This document shows, piece by piece, positions 38,095 through 46,810 of a stretch of DNA of 64,000 nucleotides. The notes below the pieces were generated by a model. That model was not told the DNA's origin. It saw only the letters and a list, made by a program, of their open reading frames with translations, and made no database searches. A program made the translations under genes and the position numbers. Each line of letters opens with the position of its first letter. Position 1 is the first letter of the stretch. This stretch comes from Prosthecochloris ethylica (GTDB lineage Bacteria > Bacteroidota > Chlorobiia > Chlorobiales > Chlorobiaceae), in the NCBI RefSeq assembly GCF_015234275.1, contig NZ_JADGII010000002.1; one strand, written 5' to 3'.

Positions 38095-38556
38095 TTATCT
38101 GCGCGGTATCGTAGTCATCATCAGGTGCCTGCTGTCCATCAGCTTTTTCTGTTCATCGGTTAACAAGCTTCTCAGGAATACGAGAGACCTGATACGCTGC
38201 ATCGTCATCCTTGCGTGGACGTCTCCAATCCGGACTGATAAATCCTCAAGGTTTTTCATGTCCGGTTTCTCGGAAAATGCAGACTGTGCCATCTCGGCAT
38301 GAAGCAGGTCAAGCTCCGAACGTAACCTGATCATCGTTTTGCGCCTTTCCATCTTATCCTTTTTCAAACGCTCGACCTGCTGTGCCGAAAGCTCAAGATC
38401 ATCAAACAGTTTCCTGGACTCTGCATGCCCTGTTGCTCGTCCTTCCGATTTCGGTCCATGATAACCGGGGTTTCCTCCCGGTTCTGCATGGCCTGCAATG
38501 ACAGGCATTAACATTAACATGCCCGCGAGAGCAAAAGTTCTGACAGTACGTTTCAT
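38095..38556 (-). CDS. Spy/CpxP-like periplasmic protein (heavy-metal sensor type)
   Basis: 153 residues from the ATG at 38556, which follows GAGAGGA. A signal peptide ends near GHA. The mature part is helical and charged, with an LTDEQKKLMDSR motif of the LTxxQ type and an earlier LSAQQVERLKK copy, as in Spy, CpxP and CnrX. These proteins act as periplasmic chaperones or sensors. Its place 12 bp after an ECF sigma and anti-sigma pair suggests it feeds into envelope-stress or metal sensing. Confidence 0.75.
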   Translation of the reverse strand: MKRTVRTFALAGMLMLMPVIAGHAEPGGNPGYHGPKSEGRATGHAESRKLFDDLELSAQQVERLKKDKMERRKTMIRLRSELDLLHAEMAQSAFSEKPDMKNLEDLSVRIGDVHARMTMQRIRSLVFLRSLLTDEQKKLMDSRHLMMTTIPRR

Positions 38557-38595
38557 TGTCGTCCTCTCTCCGATTGTTTTCATTCACAAAAAACG

Positions 38596-39063
38596 TCAAT
38601 CAACAAGATAAGGCGTAACAGCTTCCGGGATGCCGTACGAGGTATAGCTGAATTCCTCCGTGTATCCGGCAAGCATGTTTCCCAGGCCGAGCTCTCCCCA
38701 GTCTTCGGCATATGAACTGAGCAGATCGTCCCTTGACATGGACTGATTCCCTGTGTTGAGCAGGAACGGCGCTGAAGAAAGCATGGCAATCAGCACCGCT
38801 GCGGCGGCGGCCGGTTTGGCCCACCTGCTGAATACGAGCCTCAGGCCGGGTTGACGCGCGGCGGCCCGCATGACCTCTTCGATCATATCTGGCGCATCAT
38901 GCTCTGAAGCCATCAGTGCCCCGGCAGCCTCCTTCATCAGCTGTCGCTCCCGTCTGCAGTGTTCGCACTGCTCGAGATGCCGGTGAAGAAGATGAAGCTC
39001 TTCATCAGTGCATAATCCGAGTGCTTCGTCCGCCAGCAGTCGTTCGGTGTCCTGACAATTCAT
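38596..39063 (-). CDS. Zinc-finger anti-sigma factor
   Basis: 155 residues. The N-terminal cytosolic ZAS (zf-HC2) motif H-x3-C-x2-C is seen in HRHLEQCEHC, followed by a single transmembrane helix at about 84-104 (KPAAAAAVLIAMLSSAPFLL) and a short periplasmic part. It overlaps the sigma-factor gene by four bases, the normal arrangement for a cognate pair. Confidence 0.88.
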   Translation of the reverse strand: MNCQDTERLLADEALGLCTDEELHLLHRHLEQCEHCRRERQLMKEAAGALMASEHDAPDMIEEVMRAAARQPGLRLVFSRWAKPAAAAAVLIAMLSSAPFLLNTGNQSMSRDDLLSSYAEDWGELGLGNMLAGYTEEFSYTSYGIPEAVTPYLVD

Positions 39064-39611
39064 CGCTCCGCTCCTCTTGTTGTTGTATACAGTTGCTTGA
39101 AGGCTATCAGCCCTCGTCGTAAACGGGTCTTTACGGTCCCCACCGGTATATCCAGCGCTTCGGCGATTTCTTCAAGTTTCAGGTCCGCTTCGAAGCGAAG
39201 CAGAAGGCACTCCCGGTAATCCGGCTTCAGCTGCTCCAGCAGTTCCTGCACGGTCGATCGTTCCTCCTGCTCGATCAAGAGCGTTTCTGCCGTCTGCTCC
39301 ACTGGATCGGGCTCGACATGTTCTGAGGTTACCGTGAATTTGCGCCGCCTCAGTTTTCCCCTTCCAAGGTTGAACGCAAGCTGAAAAAACCATGGCTGGA
39401 AAGGTCTTGCAGAATCATACTTGTCACGTTTCTGCCAGGCATGCAGGAATACGTCCTGTGCAAAATCCTTCGCGTCATCAGGATTTCCGAGCAGTTTCAG
39501 CCCGATTCTGAACATCGTGTGCTGATAGGAGGAGACTATCTCTCGCAACGCATCGAGATCTCCCTTCCGGAACCGTTGTGAAATGTCAAGATCGATTTCT
39601 GGCATCAGCAC
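39060..39611 (-). CDS. ECF-type RNA polymerase sigma factor
   Basis: 183 residues, with region 2 (DAKDFAQDVFLHAWQKRDKYD) and region 4 (YRECLLLRFEADLKLEEIAEALDIPVGTVKTRLRRG) separated by a linker; no regions 1 or 3. It directs transcription of an envelope-stress-type regulon and probably its own operon (sigma, anti-sigma, Spy-like). The promoter should lie in the very A+T-rich 39650-39760 stretch. Confidence 0.93.
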   Translation of the reverse strand: MLMPEIDLDISQRFRKGDLDALREIVSSYQHTMFRIGLKLLGNPDDAKDFAQDVFLHAWQKRDKYDSARPFQPWFFQLAFNLGRGKLRRRKFTVTSEHVEPDPVEQTAETLLIEQEERSTVQELLEQLKPDYRECLLLRFEADLKLEEIAEALDIPVGTVKTRLRRGLIAFKQLYTTTRGAER

Positions 39612-39820
39612 TTTTTTTCAGTACTACGCATGAAACGCTGGAAAGGTTTCATGCTCTCAGGATTCGGCAGATGTTGCGCGTTTGTGTTGATCTTGTCTTG
39701 TTATTCGTATTATAATCTGCTATAAATAATATCTTATTATAAGAATTATATTTATTCGCAGATAAGGCAGCATGCCTGCCGGCATTCAGCATCTGTACCC
39801 TCACAGACGTCCGGATCATT

Positions 39821-40159
39821 CTACCTGTACCGCCAGTGTCCGGGATGCCACCGTCCGGACGGCGTTCTCCATCCGGGAATCCAGACAGCGTTCCTGTGGC
39901 GCGGAGCTTTCAGGGCTTTCCAGTGTCCGCGCACCCAGTGCCCGCGACGGTTATAATGAGCGGGCACCCATACTCGCTGGCGCTGTGGAGGACCTACGTA
40001 TTTCCAGTGTCCCCTGATGACGACGCCGCTGGAAACAGTATAGGGTGCTACCCAGACAAAACCTGGGCCGGGGTGAACCGGACGGTTGACCACGCACGAC
40101 TGGAGGGGGAAAACAAGAACCAGGCAGAGCAGCAGCGAGCGGACTGGTACATTTTTCAT
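39821..40159 (-). CDS. Trp-rich repeat lipoprotein (YXWGXW type)
   Basis: 112 residues. A lipoprotein signal peptide with lipobox LQSC at about 19-22 precedes a small, basic, Trp-rich mature part with repeats of the form WxPxHWxxxGxW (GHWKYVG, VWVPAHYNRRGHWVRGHW, VWIPGWRTPSGRWHPGHW). This matches the YXWGXW repeat family of outer-surface proteins. Function is unknown. Confidence 0.75.
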   Translation of the reverse strand: MKNVPVRSLLLCLVLVFPLQSCVVNRPVHPGPGFVWVAPYTVSSGVVIRGHWKYVGPPQRQRVWVPAHYNRRGHWVRGHWKALKAPRHRNAVWIPGWRTPSGRWHPGHWRYR

Positions 40160-40237
40160 GATGACACTCCTCCGGGGGAATGGTTGGAAAACGTCGCCTT
40201 TTGAGCAGGAACTCTTTCCTGTACTATGCCTGATCCG

Positions 40238-40486
40238 TCACAAAGGTTTCACATAGTGTTCTCTGACCAGTATCTCGATAATCTTTTCCACTTCTGACGA
40301 TTCTATCCCTGTCCGGTAAGAGATTTCCCCGGGAGAAAGCGGAGTGTCATCGAGAAGAGAGAGAACCATGCAGGTAAACACTGTGATCATCATGGCTTTT
40401 TTCCGGTGAGCATGAAAAACGACTCCTGTATCGAGCGCTTCTTCAAAACGGTAGATCACATGCTTTTCAATAGTGTATCGCGTCAT
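40238..40486 (-). CDS. PqqD-like RiPP recognition element (RRE) protein
   Basis: 82 residues from the ATG at 40486, which overlaps the stop of the upstream radical SAM gene as ATGA and has AAGGAG before it. The N-terminal strands (VIYRFEEALDTGVVFHAHRKKAMMI) and C-terminal winged-helix helices (EISYRTGIESSEVEKIIEILVREHYV) follow the PqqD layout. Such domains bind leader peptides and present them to radical SAM maturases. It is the last gene of the leftward radical SAM operon. The match is by pattern only, not by a profile search. Confidence 0.6.
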   Translation of the reverse strand: MTRYTIEKHVIYRFEEALDTGVVFHAHRKKAMMITVFTCMVLSLLDDTPLSPGEISYRTGIESSEVEKIIEILVREHYVKPL

Positions 40487-41718
40487 CAGATCTCCTTTGG
40501 CGGGGTGAACGAACATCGGGAATCAGGTGCATGAATCGTTTTGAACGATCCATAGGCAGCCCCGGGGCACTCCCCTCTGCAGCGGTTCAGGTAACCGCAC
40601 TCGTTGCATTTGGTGCTGTCGAGCTTTCGCCCGGACCGCAGCTCCGTCCAGGTGTCCGGATGGTTCCATAGCCCATGCAGACCCTGGCGGAAGACATTTC
40701 CTGCGTTGAATGCAGGATAGAGCAGAAAGGGGCAGGGGTACAGGTCTCCCCTGCTGTCGACCACTGCCTTTGCGGTTCCGGCAAGGCAGCGCATTCTCGG
40801 GAAATGGTTCGTCGTATCCGGCTCGATCAATTCGCGGATTTCAGGCTGGGCGTACGGTACAAGCAGCACATTGTTCCTGATTCTGGTTCCGGGATACCGT
40901 TCCGAAAGCAGCTGCAGGTTCATCGATATCCTCAGAAGCCGGCCGCTGTCAGGAAGCGGAACATCTTCTCCCCTTCCTACCGGACAGTTCACCGTAAATG
41001 AAATCACCTCCACTCCCAGCCGGCGCACAAAATGATAGACATCGTACACCTTGTCGATGTTGTAATGGGTGATGACCATATTCGCCTTGACAGGAACAGA
41101 GGTTTCGAGCAGCCTGCTGATGTTGGATACAACAGCGGAAAAAACGTCGGCTTTTCGCTGTGCGTTATGAGACTCTGCATCATCACCATCGAGAGATATC
41201 TGGATCAGGTCGGTATTCGGGTCCAGCAGGCGTTCGAGACGTCCGATATCGAGCGGCAGTGACGCATTGGTGAGAATGGTAAGAAACAGCCCCCGCTGCT
41301 TGATTTTTGCAATGATGTCATAGATATCGCTGCGCATGAACGGTTCACCGCCGGACAAGACCACGGTCAGAACTTTCGCACTGGCCATTTCATCAATAAA
41401 TTCGAGTGCCTGACGGGTGGAGACGTCGTCACTTCCCGTATTCGATGCATCGAGCACGGCATCCGATGCGCAGTGGATACAGCTGCAGTTGCACCTGCTG
41501 GTAATATCCCAGTTGATCCACGTCGGGCTCTCGAGACACTCGATGTCACTGACCAGTGCGAGATGATTGAAAAAATCGACCAGGTCGCCGCTGTCAATCT
41601 CCCCCGCGCCGGGAAGACGCAGGCGGCTTGTCTTCAGGGTTTTGATCGTACGGATGAACAGCTCGTGTTCTTCCTCGGTGAACGGGGCGGTACTTCGATC
41701 GTCAAGTAACGAGAGCAT
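40486..41718 (-). CDS. Radical SAM/SPASM protein A
   Basis: 410 residues. The radical SAM cluster ligands are C76, C80 and C83 (CNCSCIHC); GGEP follows in LSGGEPF. The C terminus is a SPASM domain with seven or more cysteines (CLAG, YPCPF, KCNECGYLNRCRGECPG, then a last Cys near the end), predicting two auxiliary 4Fe-4S clusters. Such enzymes modify peptides or small scaffolds. Its first 60 residues form an extra N-terminal domain. Overlaps its neighbours on both sides by ATGA. Confidence 0.85.
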   Translation of the reverse strand: MLSLLDDRSTAPFTEEEHELFIRTIKTLKTSRLRLPGAGEIDSGDLVDFFNHLALVSDIECLESPTWINWDITSRCNCSCIHCASDAVLDASNTGSDDVSTRQALEFIDEMASAKVLTVVLSGGEPFMRSDIYDIIAKIKQRGLFLTILTNASLPLDIGRLERLLDPNTDLIQISLDGDDAESHNAQRKADVFSAVVSNISRLLETSVPVKANMVITHYNIDKVYDVYHFVRRLGVEVISFTVNCPVGRGEDVPLPDSGRLLRISMNLQLLSERYPGTRIRNNVLLVPYAQPEIRELIEPDTTNHFPRMRCLAGTAKAVVDSRGDLYPCPFLLYPAFNAGNVFRQGLHGLWNHPDTWTELRSGRKLDSTKCNECGYLNRCRGECPGAAYGSFKTIHAPDSRCSFTPPKEI

Positions 41719-42818
41719 CAGTAGAATTCAGGAGTGTTTGAAACAAGACGGGGTTTGGTTTCGCACGTGCGACAGGGGCCCGCAGAAAAATTTCGTGCCG
41801 CATGGCAGGCAAGGCATGCGATACAGTCACGATGTCGCCCCGAAGCGGCGTCGGTGCGGAATTGACGGTAACGCGGTGACTGCCAGATCCTGGAGAAAGA
41901 GCCGGAACGCAGGTTTCCGAGCGCATTTTCCGGTGTATCCTTGAAGCCGCCCTTGGCCGGAATACAGCCGAACACATCGCCGAACGGCCCCACGGTACTG
42001 TGTGCAAAAGGGATAAAACAGCGTGTATGACGGATAAACGCATACGGTACATGGTCGATAACCTGTGAAATCCCCCGTTCATCCAGTATGGCTGTCGTGC
42101 GCTGCATGATGCCGGGAAGAAGAACGCACTGTTCACGGGAAAATGCATAGACCGGGTCATTCGAATACACCAGGTGAAAGTGAAAAAAATCGATGCCCGC
42201 ACGAGCAACCAGGTCCGCGATATCGGGTACGTGGTGCATGTTCTGAGGCGTAATCGTTACGTTGATGCCGATTCGGCCGCTGCCGGCAATCGACGAACAC
42301 AGCCGTTCGATACCGCCGAGAATGGTTGTATACATATCCTTTCGGCCGACAGACTGGTCGAAAGATTCCGGCGACCATCCGTCCCACGACAGCACGACCC
42401 GAACATTCTCGAGGTTCCCGATCATACGGGCAGCCTTTTCGTCCACCAGTGTGCCGTTTGTCAGAAGCAGCACCTCGGGAATCTGTGCAGAACACGATTG
42501 CAGAAGCTTTTTCCAGTCCGTTCTCACCATCGGTTCGCCGCCGGTCAGGACCACTTTTCTCGTTCCCGATGCCGCAAGCTCTTCCAGGAGTGCCTCATAC
42601 TCCTCGAGGCACAGTTCGCGTTCGCTGTCTGCATCCTGCTTCCAGTAGCTGCAGGTCGGGCATTTCAGGTTACACCGGCTGGTTACTATCAGAATGACGG
42701 TCTCGGGACCCGGCGGCAATGCCGGCAGAGGCGCATTGCAGTGACTGCACACCTGCTCGATACAATCGTGAGGAACGGGATGGCTGGCAGCCGTGGATGG
42801 CTGAAACTGTTCATTCAT
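41718..42818 (-). CDS. Radical SAM protein B with extra cysteine clusters
   Basis: 366 residues from the ATG at 42818, which overlaps the previous stop as ATGA. An N-terminal Cys knuckle (C19, C24, C27) comes before the SAM-binding ligands C49, C53, C56 (CNLKCPTC) and LTGGEP. The C-terminal twilight/SPASM-like region has CIPAKGG, CIACLACH and ends in GPCRTCET. The same tail pattern appears in protein C, so the two look like old duplicates. Substrate unknown. Confidence 0.83.
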   Translation of the reverse strand: MNEQFQPSTAASHPVPHDCIEQVCSHCNAPLPALPPGPETVILIVTSRCNLKCPTCSYWKQDADSERELCLEEYEALLEELAASGTRKVVLTGGEPMVRTDWKKLLQSCSAQIPEVLLLTNGTLVDEKAARMIGNLENVRVVLSWDGWSPESFDQSVGRKDMYTTILGGIERLCSSIAGSGRIGINVTITPQNMHHVPDIADLVARAGIDFFHFHLVYSNDPVYAFSREQCVLLPGIMQRTTAILDERGISQVIDHVPYAFIRHTRCFIPFAHSTVGPFGDVFGCIPAKGGFKDTPENALGNLRSGSFSRIWQSPRYRQFRTDAASGRHRDCIACLACHAARNFSAGPCRTCETKPRLVSNTPEFY

Positions 42819-43867
42819 GACAATGATACCTGGTTGATGCACGAACCACAGGGTCCGTGAAGAAAATTCATGGTGTGGGCGGTGATATCAGGACAGGCAG
42901 TCTCGCAGAATGCATGTGACTTGAGCCGGGCCTTGTCTCTGAACGTCCGGTATGCCTCGGACGTCCAGCACGTCGCCAGGTCCCCGGCTCTCTCGTAGAT
43001 GCCGAGAGGCGGGGCCTCGGAGACCTGAAAGCCGGTTTTTGCCAGGTTGCAGCCATAAATCCGGCCACGGGAATCGACGAACGAGAGAAACGAAGGCACG
43101 TGGCATCCCGCAGTCTCAACCCTCGCATACGGACTGAGGTTGACGAGCTCCATGTGATGACGTTCTGCGCGTTTTCTGAGATGATTGGCCTGATGGAACA
43201 GCCCGGCGAGCTCATGGTCCGACAATGCGTGGCTCTCTGCAGTGCAACGAGAATACACCGGAACAAGTTTATGGGACCGGATGCCCAGCCCGGCGACTAC
43301 ATCGATGATGCGTTCCGCATGCGCCACGTTATCGCTGTTGATCACCGTATTGATACCGATATGGCCCGTATTGCCGAACGCCTCTCTGAGATGATCAACC
43401 GCTGCAAGTACCCGCCTGAATGACCCCGGAAAACCCCTGATAGTATCATGCAGTTCCTCGGTATGTCCGTCGAGTGACAGCACCACTCTGCCGGAAGGAT
43501 TAGCCGAGGCCAGTTGTTCTGCTTTTTTCCTGTCGATCAGGCTGCCGTTCGTACATAGTGCACACGTGGAGTCGATCCCCAGTGAACAGGTGTGACGGAA
43601 CAGTTCCGTGATATCGTTTCGGAGCATCGGTTCACCACCGCTGAGAATGATACGATCACACCCCATGGCGGCAGCTTCGGAAATCAGCCCGAGTATGGTT
43701 TCCGTCGGCATTTCCATGGCTCGAGACAGGGAAGATCCGCCATAGCCGCAATGCCGGCAGCGGGAATTGCACCGTTCCGTGACCAGGATAACCAGGTGCC
43801 TGAGCTGCGGAGAATTCCTCTCTCTCTCGTGGCACTCTGTACAGATGCTGAGTCGTTGAGTCGTCAT
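42815..43867 (-). CDS. Radical SAM protein C, paralogue of B
   Basis: 350 residues. CxxC knuckle C9/C12 at the N terminus, radical SAM ligands C33, C37, C40 (CNSRCRHC), LSGGEPM, then a C-terminal cluster FCETACP and GPCGSC close to the end. The paired N-terminal knuckle and GPCxxC tail are shared with protein B. It starts 6 bp after the oxidoreductase gene and overlaps protein B. Confidence 0.83.
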   Translation of the reverse strand: MTTQRLSICTECHERERNSPQLRHLVILVTERCNSRCRHCGYGGSSLSRAMEMPTETILGLISEAAAMGCDRIILSGGEPMLRNDITELFRHTCSLGIDSTCALCTNGSLIDRKKAEQLASANPSGRVVLSLDGHTEELHDTIRGFPGSFRRVLAAVDHLREAFGNTGHIGINTVINSDNVAHAERIIDVVAGLGIRSHKLVPVYSRCTAESHALSDHELAGLFHQANHLRKRAERHHMELVNLSPYARVETAGCHVPSFLSFVDSRGRIYGCNLAKTGFQVSEAPPLGIYERAGDLATCWTSEAYRTFRDKARLKSHAFCETACPDITAHTMNFLHGPCGSCINQVSLS

Positions 43868-43873
43868 GGCGTC

Positions 43874-44944
43874 TTATGCGGTCAGTTCGTGGAAGGCGGT
43901 GTCGTGAGGCTGGCGGCAGACCTCCATAATCTCATGCAGCGTCTGGCTGACGAGGAGTCCCCGTCGAGGGTCGAGACGTCGGGGATCATGACTGCACAAC
44001 GCTTTACGCAGACAGGCCTCCATCGGGCTGTCGGGGAGCGTTTCTGTCAGAATCGTGCGGCCATCCTTTTCGACAGTCAGCGTCGAGCACAGGGCAGTGG
44101 CTCCGCTCGGAGGCAGCTCGAGCCTGCACGCCGTTCGGTCGGCAAGTCGAACTTCGACAGAGCGCCTGTTCAACGGTGAAAACAGGTGGGTCTCCAGCGT
44201 CGTCACGATCCCGTTCCGGTGACGCAGTACCGCCCTGCCTCCACCATGGGCCACGAGCGGAGCATGGTCCCGGAACGGCATGTCAAAGCTTTCTGCATGA
44301 CGCAGGCTCTGAATCGGACCGCCCAGAGCCAGTGCAATCGAGGCGAGATGAGGCCCCTCGATCAACCAGGCTTCCGGTGCGTTTCCGTCAGCAAAGCCTC
44401 TCTGCTGCAGGGAATCGTGCCGCCTGTCTTTGGTAAACACCACCCTGAGCCCGGAAACCGGAGCCGGGTTTTTCTCGAGAAAGGTTTTCAGCCTGCTGAT
44501 TCCTGTCGAACAGCTGTAGGTATCCAGGTACCGCACCTCCGGATTGTCACACAGGGAAAGCAGCCGCTCTGCCTCATGCGGGGTCCAGCCGAGAGGTTTT
44601 TCGATCAGCACCTCCTGTGGAATCCTGATGTTCAGCGCCCGTTCAAGCAGAGTCGTATAGAGGCATGACGGAACACAGAGATCGATCACAACATGCCCTT
44701 TGCATGATGTCAGAGCTTCATCGATATTCCGACAGATCATGGCTCCGGGATACAGCGCCGCCGCCTGACGGCGACGGAGCGGGACGGGATCGACAATAGC
44801 GGCAATCCTGCACCGGTCTCTCATCGTGCGGAAAAACGATGCATGCAGCTGCCCGGCAACGCCAAACCCCGCAAGAACTATATTCAAAGCATCTCCCGCG
44901 TTACCGGTATGACGGCTCGGCCCTGCGTCTGGTGCTGCGCTCAT
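43874..44944 (-). CDS. Gfo/Idh/MocA-family oxidoreductase
   Basis: 356 residues from the ATG at 44944, which overlaps the upstream stop as ATGA. The N-terminal Rossmann fold starts IVLAGFGVAGQLHASFF, and the family segment EKPLGWTPHEAERLL follows the usual EKP motif. Members oxidise or reduce sugars, inositols and related compounds with NAD(P). Presence inside a tight radical SAM operon suggests it acts on the pathway product or a sugar attached to it (inference). Confidence 0.82.
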   Translation of the reverse strand: MSAAPDAGPSRHTGNAGDALNIVLAGFGVAGQLHASFFRTMRDRCRIAAIVDPVPLRRRQAAALYPGAMICRNIDEALTSCKGHVVIDLCVPSCLYTTLLERALNIRIPQEVLIEKPLGWTPHEAERLLSLCDNPEVRYLDTYSCSTGISRLKTFLEKNPAPVSGLRVVFTKDRRHDSLQQRGFADGNAPEAWLIEGPHLASIALALGGPIQSLRHAESFDMPFRDHAPLVAHGGGRAVLRHRNGIVTTLETHLFSPLNRRSVEVRLADRTACRLELPPSGATALCSTLTVEKDGRTILTETLPDSPMEACLRKALCSHDPRRLDPRRGLLVSQTLHEIMEVCRQPHDTAFHELTA

Positions 44945-45777
44945 CACCCGGCCCGGCATGCATCGAGAGTGACATTGAGCACCTTCAGATCCTCTTCGGT
45001 CAGCTCTTTTTTGAGTCCGGACCCGATGTTCAGCTCTTCGACCACCTGGTAAGGCTTTGCAAGGTCCTTTGCCGCCTGCTCGATGGCGCTGACGTCAGGT
45101 TTGTCAGCAAGCACGGCATCGAGCACGAATTCACAGAAGCGCGCGGGATTGTCTACGATCTCCTCGGCGGCAGTAGGGCTGTAGCCATGTTTCTGCAAAG
45201 CTTTTTTCGCCCCGCTGTCATCGCTTTTCTCCAGGGAGGTCATCATGTCGACAAACGCATCCGTCGTCCTGTCCGTATCTCGTTCATTGCGGTTGCTTCG
45301 CGACCAGAACAGGGTGTTCGACATCCTTCGCGCCATTGCCGGGTAGAGAATGCCTTTCAGGTACGGACCGGTCGAGCGTTCGTCCAGCCGTGATCCCCTG
45401 CGGGCAACCTGTTGCAGGAGTTTGAGGTCGGGAACACCTGCCAGTCTCATCGATGCATGAATTGTCACCAGCGCAAGGCGGACTTTATCTCGAAGCAGCG
45501 CCCTGAAGTCTTTTTCGGTAAACCCGGCATCGACGGCAAGCCTGACGGCGGCATCCGTTTCCCCCTCGTCGAGATGATCGAGAATCCGCGGCCAGGCTTC
45601 CTTGATTTTCAGCCTGACATCGAATCCCACAGGGTGGACCGGTGAACGCTGCAGAGATTTGAGCCGCGATTCAGGCGTTAACCTCACGGCATGTTCCCGA
45701 ACAGCTTCACCGATAAAGCGCCTGACTTTATCCTTGAAATAGAGGTTCAGGATCTGGTCGGAATAAACGTCTCCCAT
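44944..45777 (-). CDS. Unknown 277-residue helical protein in the radical SAM operon
   Basis: Not recognised. The ATG at 45777 follows AAGGAGGG and lies 4 bp after radical SAM gene D; a longer frame to 45978 is rejected. The protein is charged and mostly helical, without signal or membrane segments. Residues 61-110 and 174-223 can be aligned without gaps and share a pattern (A-aromatic, L, A..A, G-F/Y, D/N, R), suggesting two copies of one domain. The G-F/Y segment looks a little like the Nif11 peptide's HLNKAGFQCTQSEF. The protein ends LDACRAG. It could be a scaffold or carrier for the modifying enzymes. Function unknown. Confidence 0.6.
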   Translation of the reverse strand: MGDVYSDQILNLYFKDKVRRFIGEAVREHAVRLTPESRLKSLQRSPVHPVGFDVRLKIKEAWPRILDHLDEGETDAAVRLAVDAGFTEKDFRALLRDKVRLALVTIHASMRLAGVPDLKLLQQVARRGSRLDERSTGPYLKGILYPAMARRMSNTLFWSRSNRNERDTDRTTDAFVDMMTSLEKSDDSGAKKALQKHGYSPTAAEEIVDNPARFCEFVLDAVLADKPDVSAIEQAAKDLAKPYQVVEELNIGSGLKKELTEEDLKVLNVTLDACRAG

Positions 45778-45781
45778 AGTG

Positions 45782-46810
45782 TTACCCTCCTTGAGGCATG
45801 ATTGCCTTGTTTTGATGATGTAAAAATGGAGATAGATCTCCCGACGTCGACAACTGCAGGTACTCGTAGAGGCTGCTCCGACGAACAGGAGCATGGCAGG
45901 TGCTGCAGAAATCCAGGGAACGCCTGTGGCCGCGTTCGAGAACGTCACGATACCGTTGCGAGGAACGGATATCGGCAATGCTCCCGCTGAAGGCGTTACC
46001 GAATGAGAAGCCGGAATCAGCCCGGAACCCTCCTGCAGCGTTCATGCATGGAAAACACTCTCCCTGTGGATTGATCACCATGCCGGTCAGAACTTCGTAG
46101 CAGCCGGGAGGTGAAACATTCGAAGGAAAGCGAAAATCAAGCACTTTCACTCCTGATGCCTCGGCGAACGCCCTGTCGCATTCTGCCTGTGACAGGTCCT
46201 CCAGGTGACGCGGACAGTTCCCCTTCTCTGCGCTCCAGAGAGGATTGATGGTCACCTGTTCCACACCAGTGCGTGCGGCAAAAGCGATCAACGGCCTGAA
46301 ATCCGTCAGGACATCACGGCATGTAGCATTGAACGCAAAACGAGCAGCTGTATCACGGTGTGCATGCACCTCGGCGAGAAAGCGCTCGATCCGGGCAAAA
46401 GCACCCGGAACATCAGTGATGGCATCATGGTGGGCGGCGTCTGCCGAGTGAACCGAAATTGTCCACTGCAGTGATGGAATGCCGAAAAGGGCGGGATCGC
46501 AGCTGTCGAGCAGGATGCCGTTGGTACAGATAATGACCCGCTTCATGATCGATGCTGCATATTCCGTTATCCTGGTGACCCCGGGGTGAAGCAGCGGTTC
46601 GCCGCCGCTGATCACGACGCGCCTGGCCCCGGCCCGATGAAGCTGCGCGATGGCCGATATCCAGGGTTCTGCCGGGTGTTCGACCGATGCTCTCTCAAGC
46701 CGGGCACATTCACAGAAGCTGCAGGTGGCGTTGCAGCGATTTGTCAGGAGAACCATTGCATGGGTCAGCGGAGCCTTGCTGCAGGAGAGATGTCCCGGGA
46801 TCTCAGACAT
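45782..46810 (-). CDS. Radical SAM protein D
   Basis: 342 residues. Ligands C26, C30, C33 (CNATCSFC, followed by another Cys), ISGGEPL, then a C-terminal SPASM-like group (GCYEV, CFPCMNAAGG, CSTCHAP). It overlaps the cupin gene upstream by 8 bp and is followed 4 bp later by the 277-residue protein. Fourth radical SAM enzyme of the same operon; substrate unknown. Confidence 0.83.
   Translation of the reverse strand: MSEIPGHLSCSKAPLTHAMVLLTNRCNATCSFCECARLERASVEHPAEPWISAIAQLHRAGARRVVISGGEPLLHPGVTRITEYAASIMKRVIICTNGILLDSCDPALFGIPSLQWTISVHSADAAHHDAITDVPGAFARIERFLAEVHAHRDTAARFAFNATCRDVLTDFRPLIAFAARTGVEQVTINPLWSAEKGNCPRHLEDLSQAECDRAFAEASGVKVLDFRFPSNVSPPGCYEVLTGMVINPQGECFPCMNAAGGFRADSGFSFGNAFSGSIADIRSSQRYRDVLERGHRRSLDFCSTCHAPVRRSSLYEYLQLSTSGDLSPFLHHQNKAIMPQGG

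Noticed and set aside
40486..46810. Interpretation as bacteriochlorophyll radical SAM genes (BchE, BchQ, BchR)
   Set aside because: Those are B12-binding radical SAM enzymes of different length; none of these proteins shows a cobalamin domain.
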